Shown here in pieces: positions 56,501-63,977 of a stretch of DNA of 64,000 nt. This DNA is from an uncultured Bacteroidota bacterium (GTDB lineage Bacteria; Bacteroidota; Bacteroidia; 2-12-FULL-35-15), in assembly GCA_903847205.1 (NCBI GenBank), contig CAINDA010000064.1, positions 275,247 through 339,246 on the forward strand. The letters run 5' to 3'. The first letter of the stretch is position 1, and every line of letters begins with the position of its first letter. The translations under genes were made by a program, and so were the position numbers. The notes under the pieces are model-generated. The model made no database searches, was not told the origin of the DNA, and saw only the letters and a list, made by a program, of their open reading frames with translations.

Positions 56501-59135
56501 CACTTCGGAAGATATTTTAAAAGCAGGCGGAGTAAAAGATGAGGCGGAAACTTTTTATAAAAATGCCCTAAGCAAGAGGGCTAAGGCTGGTTCTACATTA
56601 TCTTACAATTCTAAAGAGGCTGTATTGGATTTTGCATATAAAAATGAAATGTCGGCTTTAGAAAAGCAAAAAGAAGCAATAGATATTTACAAAAAATACA
56701 AACCTGATTTTGTTGTTTCAGATGTAAAGAGTGATAATACCGCTGAAGGGCAGGAAAAAACAGAGCCTGTAATATCATCCGAAAATCAAACGGGAAATAA
56801 TTCAACGAATGAAGTTCCGGCAAATGAGAATCCGGTGACAGCAAATGAAGTACAAAATCAGGAACAGAAAGAGAATGTACCCGTTTCTGATAAACAGACT
56901 GAAAGCCCTATTTCTATTGAAGGTTTAGTGAAAATGGAAATTAAAAACATGGGAACCGTTTTAAACTCTCCTTTTCAGGATTACGCACCTCTTATCTCTG
57001 CTGACGGCTCTACCCTGATTTTCACATCACGCAGACCGCTGCCTATGGCAGAATCAGTTCCAAAACCAAAAATTAAAAAACCTCTTCCGAAATTAAAAGA
57101 CGGCAGAGCAAATATTTATATTTCTAATTATGACAATAAAACCGGGAACTGGTCGGAACCGAAAATGATGGAACCGCCTATTAACCGCCTAGATTCAGAC
57201 AATGAAGCAGTAGGATTATCAAATGACGGACAAAAGATGCTTCTTTACCGTGCTGATAATATCGGCGAAACGGCAAACGGCAATATATTTGAGGCCGCTG
57301 TTAACGGAAATAAATGGTCGGAACCGGCAAGTCTGCCGCCACAGATAAACGGCGATCGTAATGAGACTTCTGCCAGCTTATCTCCTGATGGAAAAACGCT
57401 TTATTTTGTAAGTAACCGCTTCGGCGGACTCGGCGGTAACGACATATGGTACAGCACCAAAGGTGATGACGGCGCATGGGGAGAGGCTGTGAACATTGGA
57501 GAGGGAGTAAACACGCGCGAAGACGAGGATGCTGTTTTTGTTCACCCGAATGGCAAAGTGCTTTTCTTTAGTTCTAAAGGACATAATTCTGTTGGCGGGT
57601 TTGATATTTTTATGTCGGAATATGATGAAAGCGCAAGTGCTTGGTCTGCTGCCAAAAGTATCGGCCCAGCTGTTAACACAGCTGCCGATGAAACAGATTT
57701 TGTTACGGATGCAAGCGGTCAGAAGGCTTTTTATGTTTCATCAAAACCTAAGGGCCAGGGCGAAAACGATATTTACGGCGTTACAATTATCGGAGAAATG
57801 AATAAAAAAAATACAGCAATCCTAAAAGGAACTATTACCGATGAAAATGGCGGATTTATAAAATCTAGAATTGAAATAAGAGATAAAGCCGCTGATAAAT
57901 CAATAGGAGTTTTTGCGTCAAACAAAACTAACGGGAAATACCTGATTTCAATTCCTGCAGAAAAAGCATGCGAACTAAAAGTAACAGCTGCCGGATATAC
58001 TTCGTTCACTGAAACTATTGATTCTTCTGGGAAAGCAGGTTATAATGAAATCACAAAAGATGTTATTTTAGAATCGAAAAATGCTTCACTGATAAGCAAT
58101 GTGTCCGATGAAAATGCAAAGCCTATAACGGTTCAAATTAAAGTGATCGATAAGGGCAATATGCAGGAAGCGGAAAAAACAGAAAACAACAGTGAAGGAT
58201 ATTCCCGCATTTTAGTGCCGTCCGGAAAGGATTACAGCATTGTTTACAGTAAACCCGGATATTTTTTCCAGTCATATACTATTTCTGTTCCAAAACAAAA
58301 AGGATTTGAAAAAGAGTTGAAGATTGTATTTCAGAAAATAGAGCCTGAGAAAAAAGCTGTTCTCAACGGCCTTTCTTTTGAGCAAGGGCAGGCTGTTATA
58401 AAACCAGAATCAACTTTTGAGCTAGACAGATTAAGCACCCTTATGAATGAAATGGTTTCTCTTAAAGTTGAAGTTGCCGGATACACTGACAAAACAGCTT
58501 CTGAGAAAGAGGATAAAAGACTTTCGGAGCAGAGAGCAAAAGCCGTTACGGACTACATTATTGCAAAAGGCATTGATAAGAAAAGGCTGAAATACAAAGG
58601 TTATGGCTCTGGTGAGCCAGCCGCAGGAAACAGTGCTGCAGACGGGCATGCAATAAACAGCAGAATAGAGCTGAAAGTTTTGAAAATGGATGTAGAAGCT
58701 GAGAAAACAGCCACTCAAAAACGGATGGCTTCTATTATCAATCCTTTCGAAAAGCAGGAAGCTGCTACAAATCCGGAAGATAATGAGGATAAAGCTAACA
58801 CGCCGGCTGATGCCGTAACGCCATCTAATATTGTAAAAGAAACACCGTCTGATGCAGTAACCCCTGCTGATGCGGTTAAAGAAACACCGTCCGATGCGGT
58901 AAAGCCTTCTGATGTAGTTAAAGAAACACCGTCTGACGCGGTAACACCTTCTAATCCCGTTAAAGAAAACAGCAGCAGCATGCTGCCAGATCGTTTAAAA
59001 ATGTACGATGTTGACCATGACGGCAAAATTTCATACAATGAAGTTATTGGAGCAATTGATACTTTTTTTGATGACAACTCAACCTCTAAAGCAGCTGAAG
59101 TATATGCTTTAATTGATTTCTTCTTTGATGAATAA
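50532..59135 (+). CDS. Giant (2867-residue) OmpA/PD40 surface protein with five coiled-coil repeats and an EF-hand tail
   Basis: Domains in order: signal peptide (1-19); carboxypeptidase-regulatory-like domain (35-125); OmpA-type peptidoglycan-binding domain (130-239) whose GHTN has Asn where family members have Asp; Lys/Pro/Ala/Glu-rich spacer of KPAEIPAPANDVK-type repeats. Then come five copies of a 173-residue helical domain starting at residues 520, 779, 1047, 1573 and 1892. Each copy opens with Y-E/Q-R-x-Y-x-Y and closes with LEKQKESMDIYKKYNPDFVV. Copies 3 and 4 are separated by a long Pro-rich stretch with three PSYEKLME motifs. The C-terminus has PD40 repeats (2134-2420), two regulatory-like domains, a second OmpA domain (2607-2718), PSDAV repeats and an EF-hand (DVDHDGKISYNE near 2825). 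It is probably a periplasm-spanning or surface scaffold; function unknown. Confidence 0.85.
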   Translation: MKVFFSIIFCLSFLFLRAQQNDSLNKSVENDSTFVNQKAFITSRVLDENGTPIQMEIDVFDNTPGKEKVEKVNSNSEGYSIISVMLGKKISIVFNKPGYLFQSFNIDIPNSKGFGKDLKDITLQKAAEGKKTVLKNISFDFDQSQLHQESFSDLELVISLMSNNPSLQIEISGHTNNFGSETTRIALSEQRANAVVDYLIGKGVDKDRLKFKGYGSSQPIASNSTDEGRRTNNRIELKVLNANYIPGQITQEKIIADSAVISAKQIDNQKQPIVSDKKTDSIPSKEVAVNKQAEPAVTSEKPVEIAAPANEIKTPELKETVVAAEKPVEITAPANDVKAAEKKDTALTAVKPAEILAPINDVKPAEKKDTALAAVKPAEIPAPANDVKAAEKKDTALAALKPAEIPALANEVKPSEQKEIVAAVKPVEIPAPADEIKTAVQKETIITSEKPVEITSQANKVQNEEHKDTSATALKQSGNTNDADAKNQEHKETAVIEDKQIETPDSASVAANKAVPQLVYERHYIYVEQLAVVKAAKADSLNKEAAGKINESNNIKAKASKESNDDTKISMYEQAETFINKAKENKFKAFELNAAADNIEYSANKKYLEQIAKASSKNSTDDILRAEVIKDDADKFFLNAQNKRATADLTVSFDSIEAVWGFAYKNEITALEKQKESMDIYKKYNPDFVVSLLPPAVEKETREQKDTLITPENISKNELAANNQKENSVTSEKPTEVPAQSNSIQNQEQKETPVTQEKQAEPADSAAVIANKTAARTAYERHYLYTEPAAISQSSKADSLNKLADDKLMQSDNLKLKAGKESNDDTKISMYEQAESLKSKAKEHMLKAYELNETANTAEYTSNKKYLEQIAKASAKNGSDDILRAEVIKDDADKFFTNAQIKKAKADITESYDSKEAVLDFAYSTEMTALEKQKESMDIYKKHNPDFVVSAVTIEKIAETPVPEKPELIAPPEIKAADLAAVEASANEQKTETSSSEKPAEIPAAVAQKENNTASEVQNQELKEPLLADTKQGAAPDSASVSKPVVYERLYKYTESASIAQAAKADSINKLADYKITESDILKLKAGKENSDDLKISMYEKAESLKNKAKEYRLKAFELNAEADRIEYSSNKKYLEQIAKASSKNTSEEILRAEQIKEESDKLYTNAQSKRTKADLTGSYDSKEAVLDFAYKTEMTALEKQKESMDIYKKHNPDFVVSDVTIDNIPAEIPAPEKPELITPPGLQTADISAAEVPASEQKTAVVSSEKPVEIPPAANEVKPAEQKETAATYEKPVESPTAANEVKPAEQKEAVPAPSYEKLMETMATANDANPNSQKETAVTSEKPIEITPPAVEEHTPEVKSGEQKDAVAVSEKPVEIPSGANEVKASEPKEAVTASEKPVEIPVATNEVKPNEQKEAVPAPSYEKLMESMAASNDANTNDQKETAVTSEKPAAVLSPAAAANTTEVKPDEQKEAVAATEKPIEIPSAVNEVKPAEQKEAVPAPSYEKLMESMSAASEGQNKENKETLSAIEKPGETPVSVNEIPKESKEPVAGKQNESENTAVDNSILPEIYQRHYEYTQPLAIEKVQKADTLNKQVVEMMKRSIDLKSKAQQKQSTDENNPANAEADELMNKAKEMRLQAFDLNASANAIEYSTNKKFLDQVARAAAKNNSDDISKAGEIKDDAKKVFENSEKQKAKADQTFSYDSKEAVLYYAYKNSMSALEKQKESMEIFKRYYPDFVVSDAPADNLAEEPEKEKNEPIAVQEPKTETPAVNETPVSQQIEAAVTTEKQSEQPVAAEQKETAVTSEKQSEQPVAANETLADKPIEAAPISEKTLENPPSANEAQNQELKEALLANSKPVETASEPVAEVAASEPPAVENTADSQEIAYERHYIYTQPAAIEKSAKADSLNKSASDKMTKSDNIKLVTAKETNDDVKISMYEQAESLKNKSREDKIQAFDLNAEANNIEYFSNKKFLDQIAKASSKNTSEDILKAGGVKDEAETFYKNALSKRAKAGSTLSYNSKEAVLDFAYKNEMSALEKQKEAIDIYKKYKPDFVVSDVKSDNTAEGQEKTEPVISSENQTGNNSTNEVPANENPVTANEVQNQEQKENVPVSDKQTESPISIEGLVKMEIKNMGTVLNSPFQDYAPLISADGSTLIFTSRRPLPMAESVPKPKIKKPLPKLKDGRANIYISNYDNKTGNWSEPKMMEPPINRLDSDNEAVGLSNDGQKMLLYRADNIGETANGNIFEAAVNGNKWSEPASLPPQINGDRNETSASLSPDGKTLYFVSNRFGGLGGNDIWYSTKGDDGAWGEAVNIGEGVNTREDEDAVFVHPNGKVLFFSSKGHNSVGGFDIFMSEYDESASAWSAAKSIGPAVNTAADETDFVTDASGQKAFYVSSKPKGQGENDIYGVTIIGEMNKKNTAILKGTITDENGGFIKSRIEIRDKAADKSIGVFASNKTNGKYLISIPAEKACELKVTAAGYTSFTETIDSSGKAGYNEITKDVILESKNASLISNVSDENAKPITVQIKVIDKGNMQEAEKTENNSEGYSRILVPSGKDYSIVYSKPGYFFQSYTISVPKQKGFEKELKIVFQKIEPEKKAVLNGLSFEQGQAVIKPESTFELDRLSTLMNEMVSLKVEVAGYTDKTASEKEDKRLSEQRAKAVTDYIIAKGIDKKRLKYKGYGSGEPAAGNSAADGHAINSRIELKVLKMDVEAEKTATQKRMASIINPFEKQEAATNPEDNEDKANTPADAVTPSNIVKETPSDAVTPADAVKETPSDAVKPSDVVKETPSDAVTPSNPVKENSSSMLPDRLKMYDVDHDGKISYNEVIGAIDTFFDDNSTSKAAEVYALIDFFFDE
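52089..56727 (+). repeat. Five large direct repeats (about 519 nt each) in the giant gene
   Basis: Copies start near 52089, 52866, 53670, 55248 and 56205. Copy-to-copy distance is 777, 804, 1578 and 957 nt. They encode the 173-residue helical domain; the spacers differ and the 3-4 spacer has expanded. They are diverged, so likely old, but could still recombine. Confidence 0.88.
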
Positions 59136-59840
59136 TCCTTTATAATAAAAAATTTTGATCGTCTAACTTTTTAAATAATTGATTTTTTCCCTCAAACGAA
59201 TTAAATAGTCTGCCGCTTCCCAGCCGAAAGATTTGGTATGAATTGATTGAACCATTCAATTATTGAATTGGCCTCCTAAATATTTCCCTGATAAATTTAT
59301 TCAGCAATTCTGAATAACCTTTAAAAAACAACTGAAATCATTCAATAATGATGTGAAATAATTTCAGTTGCTTTTTTTGTTTTTTCAAAAAACTTATCCG
59401 GTTTAAAAAGAACAAAAAAACCATTAACAGCCTAGCTGGTTGGGAGTAATAATTAATAAGATTTAACTTGTTTTTTTTTGTGAAAATCCATTTCTTTGTA
59501 AGATTTTGGCAGCCTGTAAAAAAAGTGGTTTAGGGCATATTTCTGTGAACAGGATATTTATTTATTTTGACTTTTAACACTGGAAATTCGGCAAAGGATA
59601 TTGCAGCATCTTAAACTAAAATCAATTAATTAATTTTTTCATTGAAATGTTTTATGGAAATTGGGAGATAAATTAATCTTAGATGCAGAGCACCATTAAA
59701 AATTATAATATGGCAGAGAAATACCCATTACGTTTTTAGATTCAATTCATTGTGAATTGCAAAATAAAAAATTTTAAAAGAATTCAGTAAATGCCTCTCA
59801 GGATTGTCTTGAAGGATATTTAGTTTACATTGTTAAAACC
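59136..59840. other. 705-nt intergenic region between the two OmpA genes
   Basis: AT-rich, with stop codons in all frames and no gene seen. It contains the terminator listed separately and a small palindrome around 59254-59270 (TTCAATTATTGAA). The last 100 nt form the A-rich leader of the next gene. Confidence 0.6.
59329..59378 (+). terminator. Terminator about 200 nt after the giant gene
   Basis: Stem CAACTGAAAT (59329-59338) with ATTTCAGTTG (59361-59370), followed by CTTTTTTTG. An inner pairing of the loop is possible. Confidence 0.75.
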
Positions 59841-62012
59841 ATGAAAGTCTTTTTTATAACTTTTTTTTGTACTATCTCCTTTTTTCTTTGCGGCCAGCAA
59901 AACCCACCAAAGAAGGAAGTGAAGAACGCGGGTACTCAGGTTAAAAAAAATGCTGTTCTCTCATGTAAAGTTGTTGATGACAAAGGAAATCCTATCGGAG
60001 TTCAATTAGAGGTAATTGAGGTTGACACCAAACTTTTGACTGCTCAATCCGACACCGCTAATCCTGGACGTTACAACATCTCCGTTCCTCCTGGAAGCAG
60101 TTATATTATTTTTTTCAGCAAACCTGGTTATTTATTTCAATCTGCCAAAATTGATGTGCCTCCAACATCGGGATACAAAAAGGATCTCAAGGAAATTATT
60201 ATGCAGAAAGCCGAAGTTGGAAAAAAAGTTGTTCTTAACAATATTTCGTTCAGCTATGACCAAAGCCCGTTGATGGATGAATCCTTTCCGGATATGTCGC
60301 GGGTAGTTGCAATGCTGAATACAATGGGAAATCTGCAGGTAGAAATATCCGGTCACACCGATAATATAGGCTCAGCAAAAAACAATCAGAAGCTTTCGGA
60401 ACAAAGAGCAAAGGGAGTGGTTGATTCATTGATAAGGATGGGCTGTGAGAAGGTGCGGTTAAAATACAAAGGATACGGGCCTGGCCAGCCGATAGCAAGC
60501 AGTTTCACTGAAGAAGGCAGGCAGGCAAATAATAGAATTGAGCTTAAGGTGCTTAAGATTGATATGACGAGTGATCAGGTGAGAAAAATTAAAAAGCAGG
60601 AAAAAGCCGGTCTCCTTACTGAAATTGAAAAAAACCAGGCAAACGGATCAAAGGAAGATAAAAGAAATGTGGAGACCGACACTATTAAAACTACCAAACA
60701 AACAGTTGAGCAGATAGGCCTTGAAGAGAGTGACCTTCGCATTGACTACAGAGGTAAGTTTATTGCCGATAAGGCACCGCTTGCTTTCTCAACCGTTAAC
60801 CTGCTCAGTGAAGAAGGCAAGATTTTTAAAACTACAAAAACCGATAAAAACGGCGCCTTTCAATTTATGAACATTGGAGCAGATCAGGAAATTTCATTTG
60901 CTCTGGATCAAAAGGAAACTAAAAAATTCAAAAAAGTATTTTTGGCCGATACAGCAGGAACCATTGTTAAAGAGCTTACCAAAGTAAACGGTGAGTTTGT
61001 TTTAGCAATTCTGCCGAGCGAAAAAAAACAATTAGGGATGGTTTATGTGAATGATCCTACCTTAAGATCTATACATTTAAATTCATCTAAATCTGACAAT
61101 CCCAAAACAAAAAATGCAGACATAATAGGCAAAGTGATAGATGACAGCGGAAATCCAATTAAAGTGCAGATTGATGTAACGGATGCTGCCACCGGTCAGG
61201 TGATTGCAAAACCGCAGAGCCTTAGTACAACAGGGAATTTTAAAGTTGCAATTCCTTCCGGAAAAAGTTATGATTTTGTTTTTAATAAATCAGGTTATTT
61301 ATTTCAATCGCTCAATGTGCTGATTCCTGATACAATCGGCTATGAAAAAGATTTGAAAGAAATAGTACTGCAGAAAGTTGAAGTAGGAAAAAAAATTGTT
61401 CTTAATAATATTTTCTTTGATGCCGGCCAGTCCGCTTTGCGTCAGGAATCTTTTAAAGAATTAGAAAGCACGATTAAACTAATGAGCACCATGACCACAC
61501 TCCAGATTGAAATATCCGGACATACGGATAACGTTGGTTCATCATCTTCTAATAAAAAATTATCGGAAGAAAGAGCGAAAGCAGTGGTTGATTATCTTAT
61601 CAGCAAAGGAGCTGATGCAAAACGGCTTCAGTTTAAAGGATATGGATCAAGCCAGCCAATTGCCTCTAACGGCGATGATGCCGGACGGCAGAAAAACAGA
61701 AGAACAGAATTTAAAGTTTTAAAGGTTGATTTAGAAGTTGAGAAAGCTGCTGAAACAACTAAGATGATTGAGACTATAGAAGCCGATCAAAAAAAAGGCG
61801 GAAATGCGGCTAATAAACATACTAAAACGCAATCTAAGGTTACCCTTCCTGAAAAATTTAAAAAATTCGATCATGACAAGGATGGAATTATTTCTTATAA
61901 AGAGGTGATTTCTGCAATTGATGAACTTTTTGATGATGACACTAAAGCCCCCGAGGGAGAGAAAAAAGAAGAGACCATGACCGCCTTATTCGATTATTAT
62001 TTTGATCAATAA
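59841..62012 (+). CDS. OmpA-family protein with two regulatory-like/OmpA tandems and an EF-hand tail
   Basis: 723 residues. Signal peptide (MKVFFITFFCTISFFLCGQ). Carboxypeptidase-regulatory-like domain (about 35-125, ending KPGYLFQSAKIDVP) and OmpA domain 1 (128-238, with GHTDNIGS...LSEQRA and NNRIEL). A different beta-sandwich lies at 295-415 (DLRIDYRGKFIADKAPLAFS). A second regulatory-like domain (426-510) and OmpA domain 2 (517-630, with GHTDNVGS...LSEERA and KNRRTEF) follow. The end is a basic linker and an EF-hand (KFDHDKDGIISYKE, 675-688) closing in DYYFDQ. Both OmpA domains keep the Asp and Arg that hold diaminopimelate in the known family. It shares modules and tail with the giant protein upstream. 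It probably anchors something to peptidoglycan. Confidence 0.88.
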   Translation: MKVFFITFFCTISFFLCGQQNPPKKEVKNAGTQVKKNAVLSCKVVDDKGNPIGVQLEVIEVDTKLLTAQSDTANPGRYNISVPPGSSYIIFFSKPGYLFQSAKIDVPPTSGYKKDLKEIIMQKAEVGKKVVLNNISFSYDQSPLMDESFPDMSRVVAMLNTMGNLQVEISGHTDNIGSAKNNQKLSEQRAKGVVDSLIRMGCEKVRLKYKGYGPGQPIASSFTEEGRQANNRIELKVLKIDMTSDQVRKIKKQEKAGLLTEIEKNQANGSKEDKRNVETDTIKTTKQTVEQIGLEESDLRIDYRGKFIADKAPLAFSTVNLLSEEGKIFKTTKTDKNGAFQFMNIGADQEISFALDQKETKKFKKVFLADTAGTIVKELTKVNGEFVLAILPSEKKQLGMVYVNDPTLRSIHLNSSKSDNPKTKNADIIGKVIDDSGNPIKVQIDVTDAATGQVIAKPQSLSTTGNFKVAIPSGKSYDFVFNKSGYLFQSLNVLIPDTIGYEKDLKEIVLQKVEVGKKIVLNNIFFDAGQSALRQESFKELESTIKLMSTMTTLQIEISGHTDNVGSSSSNKKLSEERAKAVVDYLISKGADAKRLQFKGYGSSQPIASNGDDAGRQKNRRTEFKVLKVDLEVEKAAETTKMIETIEADQKKGGNAANKHTKTQSKVTLPEKFKKFDHDKDGIISYKEVISAIDELFDDDTKAPEGEKKEETMTALFDYYFDQ

Positions 62013-62192
62013 AAACAGAGGCTTCTGAAAGAAGGGTGAGGCAGAAGTTTAAATTATGAAACTCTAGTGAATAAAGACAGTCTGATTAAAAACAATATTA
62101 ACTATCCTTGATTTACGCCGGCTGAAGGCTTTTGGGAGAAGAGCACACCTAATTATCTTAACTTATTTCATTTAAAACAGTTTTTTTCAGCA

Positions 62193-62200
62193 TATCTTTG
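62193..62200 (+). promoter_or_regulatory. Putative -7 box for the siaB-siaC-like genes
   Basis: TATCTTTG matches TAnnTTTG, 43 nt before the ATG at 62244. Confidence 0.5.
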
Positions 62201-62243
62201 CTGATTTAAATAAGATTTTTAACTTTACCAAAAATAAATAAGT

Positions 62244-62786
62244 ATGACACAGGTTTCAACAGCTTTTGAGGTTTATCAATTCATGAGCGAAAAAAATATT
62301 CTCGTGGCCTTTACGGGATATTTCGATCATCTTGTAACGACTTCCTTATTAAAAAATATTAAATTCAAACTGCGCGAATTGCAGTCAGTGACAGGTATTG
62401 ACAAAAAAGTATACAATGTACTTGTTGAAAGCATTGAAAACATTAGTAAATACTCTTCACGCGGAAAGAAAAAGCAAAATATAGCCATGCTGCTTTTATG
62501 TAAATCAGAAACAAAATATACTATTATAACCGGGAACCACATATTAAATGCAGACATTCCCGAACTAAAACTAAAACTTGAAAAAGTTCAAAAGCTTAAT
62601 CTGCCTGAATTAAAACAGATGTACCGCGATCAAATGCTGTCTGAAAGAACTGATGAAAACAGCGCAGGGCTTGGTATAATTGACATTGCAATCAAATCGG
62701 GCAATCAAATAAGATATGATTTTAAGCCGATGAATGATCTTACTTCATTTTATCTTTTTCAGACAGATATTAATATTCAAAAATAA
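62244..62786 (+). CDS. SiaB-like protein kinase (GHKL fold)
   Basis: 180 residues. The N box (YNVLVESIENISKYSS, Glu and Asn for Mg-ATP) and a short glycine box (NSAGLGIIDIAIKSG) identify a small GHKL ATPase of the anti-sigma/SiaB type. The N-terminal LVAFTGYFDHLVTTSLLKNI is typical of the Bacteroidota SiaB group. In Pseudomonas, SiaB phosphorylates SiaC, and a phosphatase (SiaA) reverses it, which controls the diguanylate cyclase SiaD. Two SiaC-like genes follow directly (10 nt), so the same partner switch is likely here. Its output target is not visible in the window. Confidence 0.82.
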   Translation: MTQVSTAFEVYQFMSEKNILVAFTGYFDHLVTTSLLKNIKFKLRELQSVTGIDKKVYNVLVESIENISKYSSRGKKKQNIAMLLLCKSETKYTIITGNHILNADIPELKLKLEKVQKLNLPELKQMYRDQMLSERTDENSAGLGIIDIAIKSGNQIRYDFKPMNDLTSFYLFQTDINIQK

Positions 62787-62796
62787 TTAATCAAAT

Positions 62797-63198
62797 ATGG
62801 ATTCGCTTATAATCGAGGCTACTGAAGATTCACCAAAGATTTCATTTGATACCGCAACTAATCGTTTTGTTATTTCAGGTGAATCAAGACCTGAAAATGC
62901 AGGTAAGTTTTATTCTCCTATACTTAATTGGATTAATACTTTTGAAACAATTCTTATTGAACGGAAACAAAATCCGGATACTGACCCCGGTGTTACATTC
63001 ATATTCAAGCTGGATTATTTTAATTCTACTTCCGCAAAGTATATCATGGATGTATTCCTAATTGTAAAAAGACTTGTTGCACAAGGCAGCAAAATAGGCA
63101 TAGAATGGCATTATGATAAACGCGATGATGATATGCTGGATGCGGGAAATGAATTTGCCTCTACAGTTGATTTAAAATTTGACCTTATCGAATATTAA
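62797..63198 (+). CDS. SiaC-like regulatory phosphoprotein (DUF1987), copy 1
   Basis: 133 residues. The family signature begins MDSLIIEATEDSPKISFDTA and includes ISGESRPENAGKFYSP and LDYFNSTSAKYIMD. Thr78 (or a neighbouring Ser) in YFNSTSAK lies where SiaC proteins carry the phosphorylated threonine. It is the likely substrate of the kinase encoded 10 nt upstream. The end, with DDMLDAGNEFASTVDLKFDL, also fits the family. Confidence 0.88.
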   Translation: MDSLIIEATEDSPKISFDTATNRFVISGESRPENAGKFYSPILNWINTFETILIERKQNPDTDPGVTFIFKLDYFNSTSAKYIMDVFLIVKRLVAQGSKIGIEWHYDKRDDDMLDAGNEFASTVDLKFDLIEY

Positions 63199-63285
63199 TA
63201 AATGTGAGTTCTGAGCAAAGATTTGAAAATGAATGTTTGAGATTTTCAAATTAATAAAATCACCAAATTATCAAATAAATAAATT

Positions 63286-63687
63286 ATGGATTCACTTACA
63301 ATTAAAGCAACAGAAGATTCACCGGAAATACTTTTTGATACTGCAACTAATCATTTTGCAATTTCGGGAGAATCCCGCCCTGAAAATGCCGGTAAATTCT
63401 ATGCTCCCATAATTGAATGGATTATTAAATTTGAAGGAATACTCTATTGGAAAAAAAATGAAAAGGCTGATAATTCGCCTTTGTATTTCGAATTTAAATT
63501 AGAATATTTTAACTCTACATCTGCAAAGTATATCATGGATATACTATTGGTTTTAAAGAAATTTGTACATCAGGGTTACAACATTAAAATTGAATGGTAT
63601 TACGATAAACGTGCTGATGATATGCTTGATGCCGGAAAAGAATTTTCTGAAATGGTTGAATTAAGTTTTGATTTTGTAGAAATGTAA
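63286..63687 (+). CDS. SiaC-like regulatory phosphoprotein (DUF1987), copy 2
   Basis: 133 residues, a close paralogue of the previous gene (same start MDSLTIKATEDSP, ISGESRPENAGKFYAP, YFNSTSAKYIMDI, DDMLDAGKEF). It differs most in the middle (WIIKFEGILYWKKNEKADNS). The 87-nt gap is AT-rich without a terminator, so it is probably on the same transcript. Two SiaC proteins with one SiaB suggest two outputs or a buffer; inference. Confidence 0.88.
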   Translation: MDSLTIKATEDSPEILFDTATNHFAISGESRPENAGKFYAPIIEWIIKFEGILYWKKNEKADNSPLYFEFKLEYFNSTSAKYIMDILLVLKKFVHQGYNIKIEWYYDKRADDMLDAGKEFSEMVELSFDFVEM

Positions 63688-63744
63688 TTTTTACATCTGT
63701 TTATAAAACATTAAAATTTTACTTTCATTAATTTATATTTCCTT

Positions 63745-63772
63745 AACCGCTGTTTCTTCAGCGGTTTTTTTA
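63745..63772 (+). terminator. Rho-independent terminator after the siaC-like genes
   Basis: Stem AACCGCTG / CAGCGGTT (63745-63752, 63759-63766) with loop TTTCTT, followed by TTTT. It ends the visible operon at the second siaC-like gene. Confidence 0.88.
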
Positions 63773-63931
63773 CTTCCTTTTTTTACTTTGGTCAAAAGTA
63801 TTGTCTCCCAGAAAACAATAGATTATTTTTGAATGTGTTTCTGCCGGCTGTTTCATTTTATTAATTAGTCGAATACCAAAAAGTTCTATAGCCTAACGAT
63901 ATCAACAATATCGGTTAAAAAGATGTTATAA

Positions 63932-63977
63932 AAATCTGCAAGAAAAGCATAAAATTATTCATAAAACTTGCAGATTT
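63932..63977. repeat. 11-bp inverted repeat with a 24-nt loop
   Basis: AAATCTGCAAG (63932-63942) and CTTGCAGATTT (63967-63977). It could be the end of a leftward gene, an operator or a leader stem for a gene outside the window. Confidence 0.5.
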
